This document shows positions 59,701-64,000 of a stretch of DNA of 64,000 nucleotides, in pieces. The first letter of the stretch is position 1, and every line of letters starts with the position of its first letter. The stretch is taken from the NCBI GenBank assembly GCA_021927905.1, contig BLLK01000058.1, positions 682,001 to 746,000 of the forward strand. Direction: 5' to 3'. The position numbers and the translations under genes were made by a program. The notes beneath the pieces were generated by a model. The model did not search any database. It had not been told where the DNA came from and was given only the letters and a program-made list of their open reading frames with translations. The DNA comes from Chaetoceros tenuissimus (taxonomy: Eukaryota; Bacillariophyta; Thalassiosirophyceae; Chaetocerotales; Chaetocerotaceae).

Positions 59701-60357
59701 TTCTTGGGAGATCTTGTAAGTAAAGGTCCAGACAGTTTGTCAGTTGTGCAAATGGCCAGGGAATTAGGAGCAATCGGAGTGAGAGGAAATCATGACTTTG
59801 AAGTTATTCGATGGCACCAGGCCATCAAGTCAGGTAAGGAATTTCACAAACCCTATTCAGTCTCTTTTAATAATTTGTATCTTTTTCTTATTCTTTCTTC
59901 ACCAGGCGCAGATCCACCTGTCATTGGATCAGAACACTATCAAATAGCATCAACACTGAGCACAGCTGACCTTCGTTGGATGTACAGTCTGCCTTGGTAT
60001 TTATCCAGCAAAGAGCTTAATGCACTTTTCGTTCATGCTGGATTTGTATCGGGAATAAGGCTCGGAAAGCAAAACCCGCGTTTGATGATGAATATGAGAA
60101 GTATTTTACCCGACGGAACGGTAACATCAAAATTCTTCAACAACTGGCCATGGGCAAGACTTTGGGATGGTCCCCAGACTGTACTCTTTGGCCATGATGC
60201 CGACAGAGGATTACAACAATATGAACATGCAATAGGATTGGACACAGGATGTGTGTATGGAGGTAGACTAACTGCCTGTATATTGCCAGAGAAACGCCTG
60301 GTCAGTGTAAATGCAAAGAGAGAATATTTTCAATACCGAAGAAAGCATTTCGATTAA
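56713..60357 (+). CDS. Long plastid-type precursor with C-terminal ApaH/PP-like phosphoesterase; in-frame 72-nt intron
   Basis: Exons 56713..59833 and 59906..60357, 1,190 residues if the 72-bp intron (GTAAGG...CACCAG) is removed. The N-terminus has a hydrophobic signal (LCVVLCCAIKFTFG) followed by FHILTNPSRALL, a plastid-type leader. About 600 residues of basic, Ser/Asn-rich low-complexity sequence follow (RRGRGHFVKPRSDL). A folded middle segment (about 715-840) contains LGGELKFSLGITRSELESGH. The C-terminus (from about 966) is a metallophosphoesterase: IIAIGDVHGCIDELQALLRR, VFLGDLVSKGPDS, GVRGNHD and VLFGHDADRGLQQYEHAIGL. This is the ApaH / bacterial PP-type order; substrates may be diadenosine polyphosphates or phosphoproteins. 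Confidence 0.82.
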   Translation: MTTTRIRARQSQFLNVPYLCVVLCCAIKFTFGFHILTNPSRALLNNNVISNGNSQGPVSLISTRSRGRERYTHLLLQSDDENDASSSAEQKRKKGLEKDIEKYLRIDSSNKKGGKDETNSPSSSPYKQKAGTRMRMKRNSPRPKEGEHYKSILPPPPTKANEKFPDRSNRKDKFDSPRSSNRRTRNQKQSPFRSKLDSGNDDDNDYQNKKSNSRRGRGHFVKPRSDLSNRKFKPRNRRGYQSYKGSSQSTPRSPMRRQNNEGAGNELESGLTSWDDFFSNSSDDGRKMEKKYDGDLDSGDDNTLDDDVTQDYFDKSLEEQVQKISNLPSTSALFANTKSKKNKDNSKNQKRKSEKSKSSAPNKISSLPSLDGVLPVSELFYRSTQSLSANEESGEESKSVETGNDNFSRQTQETDDEELPFSAEQSDRILTVNNKILMRRNRANMKNDDKAQYKTDLAKLRSSMPSNTSKVPPKPNNQNAGRRARRKRGGNGRIQQGQGNNQGRGRKMVRRGMEMLVGGEPINADPPLRFVELNYSLRNPESLSDGLLLLKDEDSKDDFDSTDSLDWSSIITTNSRDFGPLLHKASVGKVSQKSKELYCEHFIHNSMKWNICPKDLKALVRQYENDKAAKSTETYEELIEKVSSVKFDEPQSIEMRFDEINTDVKPETKGFGKDVKKKKRSSTAMDFNAQDTPSDSDGMNRAARRNSSKQSSFTLGGELKFSLGITRSELESGHDGGHHGQILRRVFGHGIAEAIKAESLGFQVVISKMLLNEVDGGSTEFHVEFNMIPVDTMKLGEIEWATKKINMALAQAMDDGDMALAMGAAAKKETAWPAKIRKRIVEEFLFDAEEEDGDQIDDDEDEDLQLNADSESLDDEDDFESQREDEDLPKSNVNKKKSDDEFDGPFGMPGDTIYANDDIFLGGGNGGVFPDYSETDNGIGSAPFKGGLGPLLVDAVTQRAIERQPRIIAIGDVHGCIDELQALLRRCDYRPGDLIVFLGDLVSKGPDSLSVVQMARELGAIGVRGNHDFEVIRWHQAIKSGKEFHKPYSVSFNNLYLFLILSSPGADPPVIGSEHYQIASTLSTADLRWMYSLPWYLSSKELNALFVHAGFVSGIRLGKQNPRLMMNMRSILPDGTVTSKFFNNWPWARLWDGPQTVLFGHDADRGLQQYEHAIGLDTGCVYGGRLTACILPEKRLVSVNAKREYFQYRRKHFD

Positions 60358-60406
60358 TAACGATAACATTGACTTTCATAAATATTCTATTATTGTAGTT
60401 AGTTTT

Positions 60407-61675
60407 CTATTTTGCCCAAGGTGCTTTGGTAGGTGGCATAGCTGCCTGTCCACGAGAGGCTGAATTCAATGCCCAAGGCGCAACTGTCACTTCATTGTTG
60501 AATGCGTGTTGTGGTGCTTCTCTTTCAGAAGTCCTTGATGGTTCCCAAGTTGCTTGAAAGATGTCTCCAAATAGAAAATGTTGAATGACTGGCTTCTTAT
60601 TCAACACTTCTCCTTCAAAAAGACGCAACAAACCTCCAGACACTTTGGACCACTGATTCAGTCTACTGATATCATCGAGCATTGGACTGCTTTCAAAGAA
60701 TGGAACGTTCTTCTTGAGTGATTTGATGTACCGAATGCATTGAAAGTAAATCATGGCATCGCCTTCGGAAGAATTGATGAGAGTATCATTGTGTATACTG
60801 GATGGAGTATAATCACCTGCATAGTGTTCATTCTGCATCTGACATGCACCAATATAAAAAGGGATACAGTGATAATCATCCAAACCCCAAACACCATGCG
60901 AACCGGCAGGTTCTAAAAAGTAATCAGTCTGAATTCCACGACAAACTTGCAGGTATTGTGTTGTAATAGACAATGCAACAGGGGCTAGAATTTCATTAGA
61001 TGGGGTGCTAGTCTTTGGGATATTTCCAAAAACACCAATTTTACAAAGAGAATACAGAAAAACATAAAATGAACATTCATGACCTGTTCCATAGTCTAGA
61101 CGAACCTCGTGTCCAAATGAATGTAGAAAGTAAGCTCTGAGCTCTCGAATAACACGCAATTGTTTCATATCCACCAAAGATTCGTAATTTTCCACTTGCT
61201 CCTGAGTCACATCCATCGTAGCAGCAGCTGCTCCCTTGTCTGCACAAGATTCCAAAATACTTTCATCCCAATCTTTACTTTCTTGCAGAGGAGCAACGTA
61301 CTCTGCATGGATGTCCATCATACATTTGATGATATTAAAGCATCTGAGAGTGAGACGATTATGCCATTGCTTAAAAATAGGATTACCGAATCTTGCACGT
61401 AATGATTCATCTGGTGGTAATTCTTTGAGATATGTGGTTTCGATAGCATGGAGACTTCCATGCAATGATGCCATACCGGGAGACAATCCAGTCAAGGGAT
61501 TCAAAGGATCAAATTTATAGCTGCATGAAATGGTTGATCTGCCTAATGCGGTTATAAATGATAACAAGTCTTTTTTGACAGGTGAAACTTTGAAGTGCTC
61601 CATATCTGACATTGAGTAAATGTATCGTTTCGGACCCTCATTATTGGTGGTTGTTTTTAGAGACTCTTCCGCCAT
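60407..61675 (-). CDS. PTPA: Serine/threonine phosphatase 2A activator (PTPA)
   Basis: A 422-residue single-exon protein. PTPA is an ATP-dependent activator and prolyl-isomerase-like chaperone of the PP2A catalytic subunit. Family phrases are plain: MEHFKVSPVKKDLLSFITAL, PPDESLRARFGNPIFKQWHN, RAYFLHSFGHEVRLDYGTGH, EPAGSHGVWGLDDYHCIPFY and PMLDDISRLNQWSKVSGGLL with FGDIFQATWEPS near the end. The length is close to the usual eukaryotic length plus a polar C-terminal tail. It acts in cytosol and nucleus. It lies tail-to-tail with the phosphoesterase gene, 49 bp between stops. Confidence 0.95.
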   Translation of the reverse strand: MAEESLKTTTNNEGPKRYIYSMSDMEHFKVSPVKKDLLSFITALGRSTISCSYKFDPLNPLTGLSPGMASLHGSLHAIETTYLKELPPDESLRARFGNPIFKQWHNRLTLRCFNIIKCMMDIHAEYVAPLQESKDWDESILESCADKGAAAATMDVTQEQVENYESLVDMKQLRVIRELRAYFLHSFGHEVRLDYGTGHECSFYVFLYSLCKIGVFGNIPKTSTPSNEILAPVALSITTQYLQVCRGIQTDYFLEPAGSHGVWGLDDYHCIPFYIGACQMQNEHYAGDYTPSSIHNDTLINSSEGDAMIYFQCIRYIKSLKKNVPFFESSPMLDDISRLNQWSKVSGGLLRLFEGEVLNKKPVIQHFLFGDIFQATWEPSRTSEREAPQHAFNNEVTVAPWALNSASRGQAAMPPTKAPWAK

Positions 61676-61863
61676 TTTTTAAGGTATGAATTCTATGGAT
61701 GTCTTCTTGCTGAGGGAATGGATCCAAAGTAAGTCGATTTATTAGAAATCTGGAATAAATATTCTCTGTTGTTATTAAGCTAACTAGTGTGTGTTGACAT
61801 AGGTTTGTTTGTGATAGAGATCATAGAGATAGATGAGTGAGGAGTGATCGGTGATTAAGGCTA

Positions 61864-62134
61864 TGTAAGCAGGACGGGTTGGAGACCTATTCGGCCGCCA
61901 AATTCGGCCGCCCCCGTAATCCCGGACTCCTACATGGATAAAATCCACTCACAGCCACCCATTTTGTTAGACTGTTATTGTCATTGTAATAGTCAGTCCC
62001 GTGTCAATGACATTGCAATGCTCAGTCCTGTGTCAATGACAGCTATTATACTCCAATTGACAGCGGCCCCATACCCGGCCTCACCCGGCCTGATTTTGGA
62101 ATTTTTGAGGATCCTGCCGAGCGTCCTGCTTACA
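61864..62134. mobile_element. MITE with 13-bp terminal inverted repeats and TA target duplication
   Basis: TGTAAGCAGGACG at 61864 is the exact reverse complement of the end at 62122-62134, and TA flanks both ends (61862-61863, 62135-62136). The 271-bp inside is markedly richer in GC than its surroundings (GGCCGCC runs) and has no coding frame. A short phrase (TCAGTCC, then GTGTCAATGACA) is tandemly doubled near 61991 and 62021. TA duplication and simple TIRs fit a Tc1/mariner-type non-autonomous element. Confidence 0.72.
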
Positions 62135-62136
62135 TA

Positions 62137-62836
62137 CAAGCTGGTTTCACGATTTTTGATGCTGCCGTAGATTCTACGCAAAACCATATGGTGACGTCAA
62201 ATAGGCCTTTTAACATCTCTTCTCAAGACTCATTTTTCTCGGCTCCTCCATACAAACTACAGTGTAATTACATCAAAATAAAGCCATTACCAAACATGCC
62301 ATAAAACCTTAAATATAAAAATTCAATTGGATCCCCATTAGAGGAAGGTTCCTTACCCACTCTAGTACCTAGAACTGAAGCGGATCCAAGTGGATTTCCA
62401 TAATACTTTCATACCAGCACTTGTTGCATACGCAATTGAAGATGAATCTTTCAATATGCACAAAGGCAAGTGGATGGTAGAAGGAACTTTATCAGCACTT
62501 TTGCTGAACCATTACAACATTGATAAAGAACTTTCATTTACAGAGGATATACTGGTGAATGCTCTATGGCAGAATAATATAATTAGCTTTCGGAAGTACA
62601 ACATAGCCGATGTTCATGAGTACATCGGAAAGGAACACATCTAGGTTACATGCCGTGGATCATCGCCAGTGCAAATATCCCTACATCGAAACGCTATGTA
62701 TGTATGGAGTCAAGATTGATTCCATTCCATTTTTCAATTTCAGTTTCAATTATAATATGTATAAAGCAATTTTTGAAAGTATCATTATTATTTATACAGT
62801 CATTACATTACACTAAAAAGTTTGAATCTGAAAAAT
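62137..62836. other. Intergenic stretch with a gene-like fragment
   Basis: 700 bp between the MITE and the SNARE gene. It holds TGACGTCA at 62192 and an 84-codon rightward open frame at 62390..62644 without ATG at its start (FIPALVAYAIEDESFNMHKG, DILVNALWQNNIISFRKYNI). That frame reads like real protein, so it may be an exon or a gene relic; I do not recognise it. Confidence 0.35.
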
Positions 62837-63208
62837 CTATAAAAGAGCAACCAGAGGAGAAACTACAACAACTACTGTAGCTGTCACTACAAGCCCACCA
62901 ATGAGAGCACCATGCTCTGTATTCTGAATCATCTTGTACCTCTTGACTTGCTTTGCTCTCTTTTTAAATTGCTTCGCCATGGCATTCAACTCTTCACTTC
63001 GTTCCTGCATATCTTCCAATCTTTCTTTTCTCGCAAGTGCCATATCAATATTTTCTGCCATGATTTCTTTCGTCGTATTGATTTTTTGATTCACCATTGC
63101 AACACGATCAATAGGCTGTTCCATCTTTTGCAGTAATATCGGTGCAAACGAAGCTTGAGCACATACGAGTAGTACATCTCCATAAATCCATTCTTCCGTC
63201 TCACGCAT
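62837..63208 (-). CDS. R-SNARE (VAMP/synaptobrevin-like), start uncertain, longin domain not evident
   Basis: From the first ATG (63208) 123 residues: METEEW-like start (MRETEEWIYGDVLLVCAQAS), a short linker, then the SNARE helix IMAENIDMALARKERLEDMQ, then ERSEELNAMAKQFKKRAKQV and a C-terminal membrane helix (ALIGGLVVTATVVVVVSPLV). The Arg in LARKERL sits where the R-SNARE zero-layer Arg does, and RAKQVKRYKMIQN matches the juxtamembrane end. R-SNAREs on vesicles pair with three Q-helices to drive fusion. Most non-animal R-SNAREs have an upstream longin domain of about 120 residues; just upstream, in another frame (about 63215-63290), GFSLDEDLVKSFLEKWFTLQ resembles its end, so either a splice was missed or the gene is broken at its 5' side. 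Confidence 0.6.
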   Translation of the reverse strand: MRETEEWIYGDVLLVCAQASFAPILLQKMEQPIDRVAMVNQKINTTKEIMAENIDMALARKERLEDMQERSEELNAMAKQFKKRAKQVKRYKMIQNTEHGALIGGLVVTATVVVVVSPLVALL

Positions 63209-63300
63209 CGTTCTGTAATGTAAACCATTTCTCAAGAAAGCTCTTGACTAAATCTTCATCTAGTGAAAATCCAGCTACCGGACTGAAATTCTATACAATC

Positions 63301-63596
63301 ATGTTGCCCGATGAATTAACCAACGAAGAAATTGAAGAAATCGACCGTATAAGTTTCGTGGAGGAAAGCATTACAGGAATAGCAAATCTGCAAAAGCTGT
63401 GAACAAAGGAAGAAGTAATAAACCCGAATTCAAAAAGGGTGATAACCCGTTTGTTCGTTCGTTTGAATTTGGAGTGTCAAAAGAAGGTTATTGGAGCTAC
63501 GACCATCTAATAATTCGAATTGAAGATTGCTTTGATGTGAAGAAAAAAGAAACGCTTGCTCATTGTTCGGATGTGATGTTGTTTTTCACTGGCTGA
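63301..63596 (+). pseudogene. Transposase-like protein fragment (putative)
   Basis: Two short open frames in different phases: one from 63301 (MLPDELTNEEIEEIDRISFV, ending at 63402) and one to 63596 containing NPFVRSFEFGVSKEGYWSYD and HLIIRIEDCFDV. The second phrase (GxxKEGYW, then LEDCxDV) recalls a DDE-type protein repeated in diatom genomes, as I remember it. The parts are too short for a gene, so debris of a DNA transposon is the best guess. Confidence 0.28.
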
Positions 63597-64000
63597 GAAT
63601 GCATCAGATATGTGACATTTTTACTGCTTTTTAGCTGTCTACGTATAAAACATACCAATCGGGTCATTTTCTACGATATCTACTCGATCCGTGAAACCAG
63701 CTTGTAGCCTTATCGGTGATGTGATGGGTTCGGATTGTTCATACTTACTATCTATTCAATTTTTGACTTGAAGACTCTTGGAAGACCCCTCTACGAAAAG
63801 GGGACTCTATAGCTAAAATTGGTGATTGCCCAACCATGAAGGAAATTTATAGAATTTCTAATAGAATTCTGACACCAACTAGGACAAATTCGTGAAACAA
63901 TGAGCACGTCCTTCTGACGCACCAAAGATTTACTTATGGATGTTCAAGAAATTCCAAAGATAATAAATGAATCTTTGATCCAACAGAGGATAAAATCGTT
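63597..64000. other. Right edge, no supported gene
   Basis: 404 bp, AT-rich; scattered coding-like phrases on the plus strand but no frame with start and length. Nothing else recognised; a gene may begin beyond the edge. Confidence 0.35.

Noticed and set aside
62192-62199. TGACGTCA near the MITE
   Set aside because: No gene start at a suitable distance, so not called regulatory.
1-64000. tRNA, rRNA, CRISPR array or bacterial-type operons
   Set aside because: No cloverleaf, rRNA-like block or spaced short repeats were seen by eye; the gene style is eukaryotic throughout.

Overview
The window looks like nuclear DNA of a diatom. Genes sit close together on both strands, introns are few and short (about 50-160 bp, GT-AG), and intergenic spacers are AT-rich. 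Several precursors carry a signal peptide ending in a Phe-led motif of the diatom plastid-import type (for example HG|FAPVS, YG|FSPVS, QA|FSLTS, VA|FSTPK). A POC1-like centriole protein and the low GC point to a centric rather than a pennate diatom (a Chaetoceros-like genus is my guess, not proven).

Layout. 1-16 kb: the edge of a type II membrane protein, an XRCC4-like end-joining factor, a secreted M11 (gametolysin) metalloprotease with ShK domains, LipB, an LSD1-like amine oxidase with a Myb-like tail, an unknown diatom protein, a GPC1-type acyltransferase, Dus1 and a protein with a stramenopile 'GDNP' motif. 16-21 kb: a thioredoxin-fold protein, a C69 dipeptidase and a seven-helix receptor. 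21-25 kb: two paralogous Gly/Tyr-rich, apparently plastid-routed proteins flank a third secreted or plastid-type gene, and all three have a CRE-like TGACGT site 130-195 bp upstream. 25-37 kb: RetSat-like reductase, a divergent AP-complex sigma subunit/AAGAB pair, a sulfotransferase-like gene, a LON-N-domain protein, a signal-peptide-peptidase-like protease (both with plastid-type leaders), POC1 and a small secreted protein.

37.3-46.5 kb is a tyrosine-recombinase retrotransposon (DIRS/Ngaro-like) on the minus strand. It has textbook split direct repeats (A1 - genes - B1 - A2 - B2) whose copies are identical by eye, so it is young. A smaller repeat-flanked LTR-type element rich in tandem repeats is nested in its leader.

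46.6-64 kb: a second, inverted sulfotransferase-like paralogue, two unknown proteins, a small unknown protein, DNA ligase I divergent from a ZUP1-like deubiquitinase, a long plastid-type precursor ending in an ApaH/PP-like phosphoesterase, PTPA, a 271-bp TA-flanked MITE, and an R-SNARE next to transposase-like debris.

There is no operon logic as in bacteria. The functional links are divergent pairs: AP sigma with the adaptin chaperone AAGAB, and the replicative ligase with the genome-stability peptidase ZUP1. No tRNA, rRNA or CRISPR was seen. All exon joins are read by eye from splice consensus, frame and family resemblance.
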